From: Paraspadella gotoi
Lineage: Eukaryota; Chaetognatha
Length of the DNA stretch: 64,000 bases
Assembly (NCBI GenBank): GCA_051294375.1
Contig: CM119263.1
Coordinates: 10,036,432-10,100,431, forward strand
Direction of reading: 5' to 3'
A model generated the notes under the pieces. That model was given only the letters and a program-made list of their open reading frames with translations. It was not told the origin of the DNA and did not search any database. The translations under genes were made by a program, and so were the position numbers. The stretch's first letter is position 1. Every line of letters begins with the position of its first letter. Of the stretch, positions 23,900-37,951 are shown one piece after another.

Positions 23900-26800
23900 A
23901 CTCATACACGCATTTGTTTGTTTTATTTATGATGAATGATTCATTGCGTCAATGAATGACTATCATCGCATCAATGAATGACTATCATCGTATCAATGAA
24001 TGATTATCATCACATCAATGAATGACTATCATCGCATCAATCATTTGGTTATTATCACATCAATCATTTGGTTATCATCACATCAATCATTTGGTTATCA
24101 TCGCATCAATTATTGGTTAATGGTTATCATCGCATCAATATTTGATTATCATCGCAACAATCATTTGGTTATCATCGCATCAATCCTTTTGTTATCATCT
24201 CATCAATATTTGGTTATCATTGAAGGTAGGCGAGAACCTATTCTTTTAAGAGAAAGGTCATTCAGCATAACAATACGTAATCATTGATGTGTTAGAGCTA
24301 ATATATCGAGAAATACTTTATAGTCATCAGTAATCACAAAGAAATAAGTTCTTATTTATTTGTGTTCATTCTGTTTTCAATAATTTTTTTAAATGGGTAA
24401 ATAACAAAATTGTTAAGTTAAATGGGTAAGCACATTTTTTAAAGATTTGTTTTTCAATCTGGTTGTTAAAAAATTCTAGGTAAGAAGTTAAAACACGGTA
24501 TGGGATAGTTTAGAAGGGGAGAATTAAACAATTAATCTCGTTACTCTGTTGGTTTTCCAGTCATGAACAAAATCTTCAGTTAAATAGATGGTAAAGAAAT
24601 TCGAGCTACAATGAATCTACACTGAATTTGAAGAGTTGCAGCCAAAACGACTGCAATAATATGGAATTAAAAACTTGATTAGCAATCTTAAAAACATTTG
24701 TAAAAATGTAATAGAGAGACATTTTGATAAACGCGTTCCAGTTAGAAAGAATTCAGGGTTAAAGTTTAAAAACGTTTCATTTTCAAGGATACAAGTTGAA
24801 ATTTAAAAATGTCTCTCTATTACATTTTTCTAATTCAGTAACAAAAAATTCATAAAAAATATCAGATGGATTGGCCTTTTCGTTTGACCTGCAACTCTTC
24901 AGATAGGTTTCTTTTATTTTATATTATAATTAAAACCGATATAAAATGGGGTAGAATGCATCAAATGCTTAAAGTGAATACATTTTCGGAATCGCCGGGA
25001 GCTCAGCTTTCTGAATTTGTACTCCATTTTAGCCTATTTTGAAGTTGAATTGAATGACCCTTTTTCTTAAGAATTTTAAATATCGATCTTATCCTTTCTT
25101 TTTAGGCCTGCGCAGGCGTCGTCGAGGAACACGGTATCGTAGACGGAGTCTATCGTCTTTCGGGTGTTGCTTCCAGCATCCACCGCCTTCGGGCGCTCTT
25201 TGACAACGACGGCTGCGCGCCGGATGTGGCGGCCGCCACTGGCACCAATGTTCAAAATGGTATGCTGCAAATTTATCTAATTTTTCTGTTTAAGAGGAAA
25301 GGTCATTCACCTTAACAATGCGTATTCTTTAATACATCGAGAAATACATCATAATCATAAAAAAAAAAAAAAAAAATAAAAAAAATTGGCCTGTTTTAAA
25401 GTTGATTTGAATGACCCATTTTCTTAAAACGATTTATTTTACGATGTATTTTTTCGAACCGAAAAGGGATGCCTCCGTCGCAATTCTCACTGGGTACCAA
25501 CGACGCCTTTGATCTCGCCGCCGATGAAACCGTTCAAAACGACATCCACGCAATCGGCTCACTCCTCAAAATGTACTTCCGCGAACTTCCTAATCCATTG
25601 CTGACCTATCAACTTTACGACAAATTCGTGGTACGGGTTTGGCTCGCATCTACGAGCCAAACAGAGTTTTTTAATTTTATATATTTAATAAAGAGATCGT
25701 AATTATTGTTATGTGTTAGTGACAGAAGCATTCAATATAAGCAGTCCCTGTTACAGTCGGGTTAAGCGCCCCGTCCCTCTTAACTGCGAGTCGACCACCG
25801 GGCTAGAACCACAGACCTTTGGGTTGGGAAGCGAATGACTTGCCTCCGGCACCAATGGCCGCTGATGAACAATTGGTGGATTTTAGTCTACCATAATAAT
25901 ATATATGACACAATGAAAAATAACATGGCGAAACGGTATAGTGCTGATTTTTTCCCTTTAAAATTGTTTCTGAGCTAAATTAATTGATTGTGACTTTGGG
26001 TAATATGTGCGATATACACTACTGGACATTACTGTGTCTGACCAAAACCCTTGACCATCAACAAAAAAGCTAACTAGATCAAAAATAGTAAAAAAGATGA
26101 AGCAATATAGCTCGAAACGCTTACAAAATTTTAGACCATTGCTTTTATAAATGCAAAAAGAATATTAATATTATTAAAACAAAACTTTAACGATAACTTA
26201 ATAGTTAACCGAGACCAAGATGAATATTTTTTACCCATCATTTCCACAATTTATATGAATCATTAGCTTGTAATTAGTCAATTAATCTAAATAACAAATT
26301 TATTTTCAATTTTTTTTATGGATGGGAAATTTTCTCTGCTTACTCCCCTTGTGTCTAATTATTTAATATTTTAGAGGTATTTTCAAAAACTTTATATAAT
26401 TACTAAATTTTTTCACTTTTTTTCAATTCTTTCAAACAAAAACAACATCATGAAAACATTTTAAATTAATAAAAAAAAATTGATTGTATGATTTTGAAAA
26501 AAAATATTTTGAAACTTGAGAATAATAGGAGCTGACGTCGTTCTAAGAGATCAAGGAAGATTTTTTCAATGGAGATTTTCGTTCAAATCAGACTACCAAA
26601 CAATATAAACGCTGCTGAGAAAAATTCCGGTAAAAAATAGATGTAAAAACACTAGATTCCGATCCTGTTGCATCTGAAGGGCTCGCATTTTTTTTCTCTT
26701 GTCAAATAACCTTCATCTTGATATCAAACTATCAGATTCAAATGGACTGCTCCGTTCGGGAAAATATTTTCAACGCAATTTTTATAAATAAAATAAAGGG

Positions 26801-29619
26801 ATTTCTCACCTAAAATACAATGTAAATGTTGTGATTTTACAATAAACTTTGAATTCAGGAATCCGATAGCCATATGTGTGAAGGGCTCTCAAAATTTTTC
26901 TTTACTTTTTATTTGGTTATTTTAATATGATACAATCATGGTAAAGTGAATTAGTCCATTTTGGTGAAATTTTTATTTAAAGTAAAAGTAAAAAAGGAGC
27001 TAACGATCGGAATTCTAAGAGTTTTCAACCGGGAGTCAGATTCAGGAAAAATCTTCTTTGGCGAAAATCTTCCAAAGAAGGGGTGGATTTTCTGAAGATT
27101 TTGGTTAATATTTTCTATATTTAGGATCGGATTTTTTTGAAACTTAACAATAGCAATATTGCCATCATTCTACATTGGCCGGTAAAAGAATATATTTAAA
27201 AAAATCTGGCTTTTTTTGTCAGAGCTTAGTCCTAAGAATAATGGATTTCGAGTTAGGAAAACAATTTTGCAATTCTAAAAAAATCAGCCTCTAGCCTTTC
27301 AATTTTTCTAGAGGCTGATTTTTTATTTTTTTGATATTTTGATTTATTTATTTTTAATTATTTATTTATTTATCTATTAATTAATTATTGAATCAATCAA
27401 GTCAATCGTTAACGGCATTATTGTCGACGTCGCCATAGTCGTCATTGCTTTTGTCATGGTTAGTAATGAAAAGGCCTAAAACAAACATTTCGGATCAAAT
27501 TAATTAATTGCCTAATTAATTAATTAATTAATTAATTAATTACCGCTAATGATCGTGGGCAGATCGGACATTGTTTGCTCAAACTTGTTTTTCTTACAAT
27601 TCATTTTAATAATTTTTATACATTCAAATGCAAAAAATGAGTGAGAAAGAGAAAAGGATAAGAGAAGCAAGAGCATGGGTTAAAAAACAGGGGCAGGGAG
27701 AGGGAGAAAGAGTGGAAAAAGTTATTTTATTGCGATTAGAGGCAGAACGAGAACGATTGAGAGAAAAAATAGATAGGAAAGAAGGGAGAAAGAGAAACAG
27801 AGGGAGAGAAAAGCAAAGATAGAGCGGAAGGGAAATAAAGGTAAAAGAAGAAAAGAAGGGATGGCACAGATAATTATGAGGAGAGAAAAGTAAGAGAAAG
27901 GGAGAAAGACAGAGAGAAAGAGAGAGGGACAGAGAGAATACTCATAACTCAATACTCATAACAATTATTACTGTCTTTTCAGTAGCAGGATCTTTGGGAT
28001 ACCATGAAGTACATTGAACTTGGGGTTGAAAAGTTCTGTGGTGTGGGGGAACGTAGCAGAATTGGAAGAGAATTTATAATATCGACTTTGGTATTGTCTT
28101 AGATAATCGGTAGACGGATCGGGAGATTGGTTGGGAGAAGGGTCGGGAGATGGGTTGGAAGACGGGTCAGGAGATTGGTTTTTTAGATGGGTCGGGAGAT
28201 GGAGCGTAAACTGGATCTGCAATCCTGCTTGGCACAAATTTTGTGTTGTCTGAGTGAATTTCTCTTTTAAAGAGTTCAGAGTTTGCGTTTAGCCATTTTG
28301 ATGGGCGTTGGTCGCAGTGAGAAACGATGACAACATTTTTATAGGTATTAGAAGTTTCGGCAAAGGGGGAAAGGGGTCTTTTTCTCCGAGTTTTTTCCGA
28401 ATTCATCAAACCAACTTTTCCAAGCATAGATCATTTTGACTTCTGAGTTTATGGCAGTGATAATTGGCGCGAGTTTTTGGGAGTGGAGGAGAATTAATAT
28501 CATTTGTAGACTGAAGGGGCTGAATTTGATTTTCAAGGGCAGACGTTTTTTTATTCTTTTTTCCAATTTTGCTAATCTCTAATTGGAATATATAATTATT
28601 AAGTAGTCTCTTTGTAGATGAACGGGCCTGTCTAAAGTGTAGCGACTGTGAGCTTGAGGGGCGCGTGGTCAGTAGGAGGGCAGCGCAGCGTGGGCGTTGA
28701 GAATGAAAAGGTTGCGTGTTCACGAGAAGGGATCACCAATAAAGAGACAGAAATAATTGGTAAGCGACTTGTAAAGAGCGGGATTCGAGAGTGTATTTTC
28801 TGAAGATATTCGGCAATTAAGTAAACGATGACCTCAGAGCATAATCAAAGGAAAGATAATAATAACTGGTCAAGTGTACAAAAAGAGAGAGAGAGACATT
28901 TCACATCTTCGGCCAAAGTGAATGGCCTGTGGCTCGGCGAAGTATCCTCCACAATCCACATACATACATTTATTTATTTATTTATTTATTTTTAACTTCA
29001 TGAAATTGGCTCAACAAATATAAAAATTATCCATGCATTTCATAAACCGACTTTGGAAAGCCTATGGTGGGTTAAGGCCTCTGAGGCGGTATTACAAGGT
29101 AAGAGGATCCTGCAAACTCTCAATCAAGACTCAGTCTTGTTTATTCATTCCCAGAGTACATTGCTTTCCTATCAATGTTGTGGTAAAATATTTCAAAGAA
29201 TATTTGAGTTGTATATCTTGATTACAGGAAGCCGTCTCGGTGAGCGAAGAGGGTCGTCTTAATAGACTCCGTGACTGCGTCGAGCGACTTCCGCCGCCGC
29301 ACTTCAGGACTGTCTGCTTTCTCATGCGCCACCTGTCAAAGATGGCCGACCACTCCCACCTGACCAACATGCATGCGAGGTTGGTCGATCTTGCCGCTAG
29401 TTTCAGCTCCCAACTTCTTTCATTTGCACGTTTGTTGTCTCTCGTTTCAGGAATCTAGCGATCGTTTGGGCCCCTAATCTCCTCCGTTCTAAGTCGTTGG
29501 AACTGAGACCAACAACCGGAGCCGACGGTGATTTTTTTTTATATTTCTTTCTCTATTATTTTCTTTCTCGATCTTTTTTATTTTTTATCTTCTTTTGTTC
29601 TTTCTTTTTTTTTCTATTT

Positions 29620-29715
<96 letters not shown>

Positions 29716-32700
29716 GTTTCTTTTTGTCTAGTTAAAAGTCTCCAATTTTCTTAAGGATCGACTCTTTCCTGGAGCGACGTGACAGCGTCTGCTGCTCTCC
29801 ACAGCGTCGGAATACAGGTGAGTAGATCATGTAATTTTAAAACAAGAAGCGAAATATTTTTTGATGATTTCATCTTTTCAAAATATTTCGTCGTCATACG
29901 TATATAGATCCCCGTTAACACTTATTTTACTTTCATATCTTACGTCATTTAACGTAATTTCATCTGGCGGAGGGACATTTTCAGTTGCGCCGCAAGTACT
30001 CGCGGAGCAACTCTATAAGTCACTTATTGGTCGGACTGTCCCACTTACGTTAAAAATGCATATAGATTTAGATTTATTCAGAAAGACCATGGGTCGGCCA
30101 TGGGTCGCGGATACAAATGATCTCGGGTTACAGTAGGGGTAGCCGCACTCAATGGGGTGAGTCAAAAATTTAGAGTGAGTACATGCTCAAACGAATATTT
30201 AGACATTTTAAAGAATACTTTCAATGGACAAAAAATTTCTAATATGGCTCTATAACCTAGTAATTAATTTTTTAATATTTATTTATAGATAGGAAAGGCC
30301 AAAAATTTTTTTGATAATTTTTAAATTTTAAGACCAGATTCAGATAGCTCATAAAAAGTTATCTACACAAAAGTATAATTCTTTTTTAAATATTTTTACG
30401 ATAGAAAAACCGTAAAAAATCATCATCATCATCATCTTTCGATGATTTTATCAGTTTTTTTATATTTTCTTTTAGAAAATGTAAGAATTTTTAAAAGTTG
30501 TAATTATATTTCTTGTTTAACTTTTTATGCTCTATCAGAATCCATCCAAAAATTTTAAGATTTAAAAAAAAAATTTTTTGCTCGATATAGTAATATAATA
30601 TTTTTAATTAGGCTAGTACCCTGAGAAGAAAGCATTTTTGACAAAAGATATTTTAATACCATAACCTATGGTCATGATAGATTATTTTAATACTGTATAC
30701 ATTAGCATTTAAATTTCATCGGCTATGGCTAGTTACAGTGAAACAAATAATCACGGTTATTACAACATAATGCCAAAAGTTAATCGCAAGATACAAGTCA
30801 ACAGTACAAATAATCACGGGTAGTGTAATTTGGCAGGTCTAAATAAATATATTTTGAGATAATTACTGCTAATCAAAAAATTTGCTCACGGATATCAAAT
30901 GCATATGGATTTAGATTTATTGAGAAAGATTATGGGTAGGCTATGGGAAGGCCATGGGTCGCGGATACAAATGATCTTGGGGTACAGTGAAACAAATAAC
31001 CACGGTTATTACAACACAGATGCCAAAGGTTAATCCCAAGATACAATAGTACAAATAATCACGAGTAGTTATAATGGGCGTGGCTTCAAATCCTACCGCT
31101 GCCACCACATTGAAGGAAAAAGTCATGGATTTCTAGGATGAAATCGAAACGAAATTTATTCTGAGAATAATAATGTGACGGTGAGATAGATCAATTCTAC
31201 TGAAACTAAGGAAAGCTAGGTCTATTTATATCTGCAAGCTGATTGGTCGATTCCAATTTTAGCTCGACCAATCATGATTCAATGATTCCGATTCTGCGGA
31301 GATCGCCCGATCCTTCGATCCGATTCTGCTTTGGGTTAGGTTGATTCTCCTGCGATGATAATTACTGCTATTCAAAAAATTTGATCACGGATATCAAATG
31401 TAATTTCAAACTTTCTTTAATCCAAACGACAATCTTTATCTCTAAGTCTAACTGTGGATTGTAATTGGATCTTTTCAACACTTTTCTCGAAAACGAAATA
31501 TAATTAAGACAGGAAAAAACCTCAATTCTAAGTGACTGCAAGCGCCGCCTTCAGAAAATCCTAAAGCAATAAACAATAAAAGACGGAATTCCAATGCAGT
31601 GTGTGTCATAAATACACAGGCTCTTAGCGTTTTTTAGTCATGTCATGTCATATCATGTTATCAAAGGGAAATACACTTGAAAATAAAGTCACTGCCGCGC
31701 AACACATTGGATGAACCGATCTTGTTTTATTTACTCCTATTTATTAGAGGGAGAACCCAAAATTTATTTTTGCTATTTAACAACAATAATTACAGAAGAA
31801 ATTGATAAAATAGTAAATTTTCAAATGATTTTTCTTCAGATATTATTTACCTAAAATTTTTATATCTTCAACATCAAAAATTGAGAGGGATGGAGGGAAA
31901 GAGAGAGAGAGAGAAATAAATGTTTCCAACAAAGAATTCAAATAAGGACAGTGGTCAGTTTTACAGGGTAAGTTTCAGAAGAGAGAGAGAAGGTGGTGAG
32001 GAAAAGAAAATAAAATTTGGCAGAAGAGAGATGCAGAGGTCAACAATTAAATCAATACATTAGGCAATAAGGCGTAGTAAAATTCCTAAATTCAACCTTA
32101 ATTAAAATTCTAAAAGTGAGGAACAAACAACATTATACTAATGAACATTTATGTAATGAAAAAATTTAGAATAAATTTTACAATTTACGCAGTAGGCCAT
32201 ATTTATACTAGTACTAAACCAATAAATGTTAAAATTTCAAAACAGTTTTTAAAGATTTTTTTGCAGATTTGGATTCGTCATAAAAAGTTGATAAAAAGAA
32301 ATATAACTCTTTTTGAAAAATTCATTTATTAAGTGGGTCAAAAATTAGAAAAAGCTATATTTTAAGCTGAAAATTAACTTTTTATATATTAAATATAGTT
32401 TTTTTAATTTTGAACCCACTTAATGAAAGAATTTTTAAAAATAATTTATATTTTCTTTTATCAACTTTTGACGAGGAATTCAAATCCGCAATCAAAATTA
32501 AGAAAAGCCTATTTTGAAACTTTTTGATTTTATAAGGATAGTACTATATATAAATATAGCCTACTGCGAAAATTAAAAAACATAAAATTAATTTTTTTTA
32601 CAAATTAATGTTCACTGATGGTATGTTGTTCATAATTGACTTTTAGAATTTTCGTATGCAACTTTCACTACGCCTTATTAGGCAATGTACAGCAATGATA

Positions 32701-35700
32701 AAGTTAAAAAAAGGCAAACTTAATAAGTAATTAAACTAAAGTGCAATTTGAATTTGAAGAAAGTGAAAATAGTGAGAAATGAAAAAAGAAAAAGAGGGCT
32801 TGAGGGCTTTGATGTAGATCGCCTCTCTAATACCTCTTGAGAACCAATTGGGGTCATGGGACAGCACGAGACCGTCAGTTTCTCTGAACAGATGGCCAGT
32901 ATTTGCTGACTTGCATATGTAAAGTTGAAACTAGTATGCTTAATGTTAATAATATGTTTATATTGGTTGTACCAATTTCATATCGTTGTTGATGAAAGAA
33001 ATTCTTTTTTCTCACTAAATCTTAAAACGCAACGAAAGGATAGAAATAATACAATAACTTAACCGTTAACATATTTATTTAAATGGTTAATTTCGGTTAA
33101 TTTTAAAAAAATATTTTTTTCATTTATTGGTATTAAATCTTTAAATTTTTTAAAGAAAAGTTTTTTTTCTTTTCCTCTCTTATTCTCCTCTCCATTTTTT
33201 TCCCGCCTCTTTCTCTTGTCCATTTTTTCCGTTTTTTTAAACTCTTTTAAGGTCATTCACCTTAACAAGGCGTAATCTTTGATGTATTAGAGCTAATAAT
33301 ACTATTAGAGAGATACATGGTAATCACCAGTAAGGCGTAGTAAAATTTCAAAATTTAACTTTAATTAAAATTCTAAAAGTGAGGAACGAACAACATTATA
33401 CTAATGAACATTTATGTATAAAAAATTTATAATAAATTTTACAATTTACGCAGTAGGCCATATTTATACTAGTACTAATCCAAATAAAGTTAAAATTTCA
33501 AAACAGTTTTTTCTAAGATTTTTTGCAGATTTGGATTCGTCATAAAAAGTGATAAAAGAAATATAAATCTTTTTAAAAATTCCTTCATTAAGTGGGTAAA
33601 AAATTAGAAAAAACTATATTTTAAGCTGAAAATTAACTTTTTATATATTAAAATAGTAGTTTTGTAATTTTAACCACTTAATGAAAGAATTTTTAAAAAT
33701 AATTTATATTTTCTTTTATCAACTTTGACGTGGAATTCAAATCTGCAATAAAAATTAGGAAAAGCCTATTTTGAAATTTTTCGATTTTCATAAGGATAGT
33801 ACTAATATATAATATAGCCTACTGCGAAAATTAAAAACATAAAATTAATTTTTTTTACAAATTAATGTTCACGTGGTGTATGTTGTTTCATAATTGACCT
33901 TTATAATTTTCGTACGTAACTTTCACTTCGCCTTAATCACCAGTAATCACAAAAAAAGTTTTATTTATATGTAAACATTTTGTTTAAATAATTTTTTAAA
34001 TCGGTAAATAACAAAATTGTTAAATTAAATCGGTAAGCACATTTTTAAAGATTTGTTTTTTCAATCTGGTTGGTTGTTTTTCTTGGTAAGAGGATAAAAC
34101 ACGGTCAGGGATAATTTAGAAGGGGAGAGTTAAACATTTTTCCAGTCTTGAACTAGATTCCTACATAAATTTTTAAATTTGTCAGAACGTTTTTTCTTTT
34201 TTGTTTAAGAGAAGTTGCCTTTAAATACTTTAATCTGTTTAAAATATAAATATTTAAAAGTTAAATTATAAATGAACGGTTAACGGTTAAAAATGTTTAT
34301 ATTAACGGTTAACGCAAGTTCCTAAAAAAATTATGGTTAACAGAAACTCTATTCACAGGCAGTTGTGATTCGAAATATTGTATCGTTATGCGGATTCAAT
34401 TTTCACGCGATTGAGATTAACGACATCACTATGGGAAGGGCATGCCACCTCTGAACGCGTAAGTTTGACCTTTGTCGTCGAATCTACCCAGGAATAGTTT
34501 TTAATATTGAATGTATATCTTGCATTGATATTTCAGGTTAAATAAGTGATTTGGTACGATAAGGAACTTTCTTCGAAAATGAACCAAAACTTTTATAATT
34601 CACAACCATAATTATCCTTTTATTCTGTCAAGAAGTACGTTAATTACAATTATAGAAATATCTTTATTCATACTACATCAGCGTTGTAGAGAAGAAATGA
34701 CGACAATCTCCGCCTACATCACGCGTTGCGATTTTGATGGAGTGAGTTTAGATTGAGATTTCCACGTTTTCTTCTTGTGCTGCCTTAGATAAAAGTTTAA
34801 AGACAAGTCACATGGTGATCGAAGGGAGAATTGACTTTCCTAAAAAATAAATATTCACCTTTTCTCAGTTTTCGCGCGGCCGCATTTTTAGTCGGATCTG
34901 CTTATCAGCAAATTCCGACTCTATAATCCACTTAGTCGGTCCGCCGTTCCAACCTCCATTTTTATCATATCAGAACATCGAATTATGATAAATTATGCAA
35001 AAAAAATTATGTCCGTACGTCCGTCTTAGTGTCCATCCCACCTTAGCAATAAACTCCAATTACTTTTAATTGGATGAATGGATTGGAATGAAATTTTGTG
35101 TGTGGGTAAGAAAGCGTGTGCTTGAGTTGGATATAAAGTTTTGATGGAATCGTGAAAATGGAAATGATTTAAAATTGGAAAAACAAAATTGACATTTACT
35201 TGTCTCTTTTGATTTACATTAACTTATAATTCTTCAGGACATCCTTTGCAACCTTATTTACATTTTTGTCCTTGTTAATGTCAATTTTAATTCAACACTG
35301 TTCTCCGTAAGCACCCCATTTCTGTTCTTAATCCCTAAACTCAATATATTTAAGCTTATTTATAAAGGCGTAGTGAATGTTGCAGATCAAAATTTGAATA
35401 GTTGATCATGAACATAAACAGTCTTATATTAAAGAACATTGATATATAAAAAAAATTTGAACTTCCTAATTTTTGCATTAGCCCATATTTATACATTAAG
35501 GCGGATCTCTGTTGTATAATTTTTTTCAAAATCTTTTACCTCCCGATTTTTTTTTTGCCCTTTGTACTTCTCTTTCATTTCACAACAGCAATTGATTATT
35601 AAATATTCGGGATCACACGCATTTTTTTCAATTTATAAAAAAATAGCAAATCGCGAACTGTGATTGGTTAATATTGGTCACGTGACCTTAAAATCTTTGT

Positions 35701-36651
35701 ATTTTAAAAATTTTTTTAGGCTAAAAAGTTATTTGGAATGAATATTTCGCACAAAACAATTGACAAAGATGTTTAAACAATATCAACGAGAGTAAAACAG
35801 TTAGAAAGTAAGAAAGTGACTGAAACAAAGCAAAAGAAAGCCACACTCATCAACCGGGAAAATAATACTTGAATTTCTTCTCTTAATATTTTGCTCTTTT
35901 CTCTCTCTCTCTCTCTTACTTAATGTGCATATCTCTCTTTATTCTTTTTCCCTTAACCTCACTACCTTGTCTTTTCTTCTCCTTTTTGTATCATAATCTG
36001 CCCAGCTTCCTAACCCTCGTTTAAGACTTTGTTTTCCCCTCTTTGTTATCTAAAAAAAAACCAATTTATTTTTTTCCCAAGTGAAACGACCATTCCCTAA
36101 TTTGCCATTCGACCTCCCCCTGTGAGCTCAATATCCATTTCTTTCTCTTACTATTTTTTTAATATACATCCTCTCCATATCTTAGCTTTTTCTTTTCATC
36201 TTTCCATGACCATGGTTTAAATCGTCTGTTTGATGCGGTAGGCAAAGTTTTTGATAGTAACAATCAAATTTAAAGATCAAGTACCAGGCCAGAGAGACAT
36301 CAGGGTAGCCTTTTGACTCTTCCCGCAAGGAAGCCTACCTAGTCCATCACATACTGGCTCAACCGATATGACCTCTCAGCCACTGACGCGCCAATGACTC
36401 GACCACATCGTCACTGCCTTTCATTTGCTTCAACCAAAGGGGGCCAGCTCATTTTTGAGCTCTTTCTTAATTCTTAAATTTCACTTTCCACATTAATATC
36501 TTCCAAACTTAATTCTCCCTTTCACATTTCAATTTCACTGTTTCATACTCAATTATTTATTAAGTAGTTTATTTTTAAAATATTTATTTCACTGTTAGTT
36601 TAAATCATTTATCTCTGTTGTACATTGCACAATGTATTGTTTCTAATGTTT

Positions 36652-36701
<50 letters not shown>

Positions 36702-37920
36702 AATTTTCACCACTTAATTTCTTTTCACAATGTAGCTCAATCTGTCTTCACCTTAACCTGTCCTCACATCTGACCACTATTCTTTTCTCAACTCTGTGTT
36801 GGAGACTTTGCCCTCTCTCTGTCTCCCTCTTTCTCTCTCTCTCTTACTTTTCCTTTGCACAAATAATTTGTAAAAGTCACAAACAATTTTTCTATGGCGC
36901 TGAAGGCTTGTAATTTAAAGCCGAAATATGTACGTCCCTATGTACCAATAAAATCGTTGTAAACAAATTCAAACTTCTTCTACTAAAAATCAAATAAAAA
37001 TTTAATTTTAGTAAATGTGCAGACTATTATTTGATTTGATTTATTTAAACAAATTATATTCTTTTTCTCTCTCTCTTCTCTTTCTCTTTCTCTCTCTCTT
37101 TCTCTGTTGAAAGAAGCAATCTTTAAAAAGTGAGAAAAATGCTATGCTTCGTCTCCCTCTCACCCGGATTCCCTCAAATTCTTAGGACTCGAGTTTGACC
37201 GGCCTTTTTTCTGTCCGGTCAATATTTTCACCATATTTTATAAGTCGATTTTAGGAGGGAAACGAGAATACTTTTCAGTCCTGTTTTTAGACTCAATCAG
37301 AAACGTCTGCTTGTTTTTGGATCCCGTTTTTAGGTTTTTTTCGGTGATACTACTACTAAAGTTTCTTTATCAATACAAAAACATATTTTTTGAAACAGTC
37401 AGAAACGGGAGACGTTTGGATGCCATCTCCGCTAGCGAGAGAATAAGTCGCAATCGTCATAAACGTTTCTCACAGTAAAACTGGTATCTCTTGTGTATTC
37501 ATCTTCAAACCTGGATTTAACCTCATCTACCTAGTAGCTCATCAACGAAATTTGTCAGATCGTTGAAGATCAAATGAAAGTATTGGAGGAAAGAGGAAAG
37601 AAGTTTTCAAATTACTAATTTTGATAAATGTCTATGAATGAGTTGTATTCTTTGTATTTCCATATATCATTAGAGAATTGACAAAGTTTTTTGTTTGCAA
37701 CGAATTTTATTTTGATTTAACAGACATGTTTCGACTTGTTTTTACAAGCCTTCATCAGCGTTTTGACAGTTAGTTTGAAATTTATGCATAAGAAGGGAGG
37801 AGAGAGAGAGAGAGTAGGTTGAAAGTTTTCCAACAAAGTGGTGAGACAGAATAGTGGTCAGATGAGAGGACAGGTCAAGGTGAGGACAGATTGAATAAGT
37901 TGTGAAAAGAAGTGAAACTT

Positions 37921-37951
<31 letters not shown>

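Larger units (their letters stand above)
22824..25105. other. RhoGAP intron with satellites and TTAA element
   Basis: Contains a (CT)n block, a minisatellite and the element at 24250, each listed separately. The rest is AT-rich and has no exon-like sequence. Confidence 0.6.
25896..29227. other. long RhoGAP intron
   Basis: AT-rich from 25896 to 27600 with a perfect hairpin (27278-27324) and ATTA repeats (27350-27545). A GA-rich stretch lies at 27620-27950, then the degenerate minus-strand frames at 27968-28723 and a TTTA tetranucleotide run at 28970-28992. No exon of the host gene was seen. Confidence 0.55.

Noticed and set aside
23936-24228. CRISPR-like array
   Set aside because: Units are contiguous and similar throughout with no unique spacers, and the DNA is an animal intron; this is a minisatellite.
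24000-24287. 95-codon frame with repeated HHRINHLVII-like text
   Set aside because: Translation of the 22-23 bp minisatellite, not a gene.
29497-29754. Open frames of FLSFFLSFF repeats
   Set aside because: Translation of the CTTT microsatellite; the same at 49451-49708.
34359-34452. Possible missing RhoGAP exon: acceptor TTCACAG, frame AVVIRNIVSLCGFNF, donor GCGTAAGT
   Set aside because: The first residues resemble the expected VVVEFLL helix, but the needed frame meets a TGA before the donor and the exit phase (1) does not match the phase 2 needed by exon 48101.
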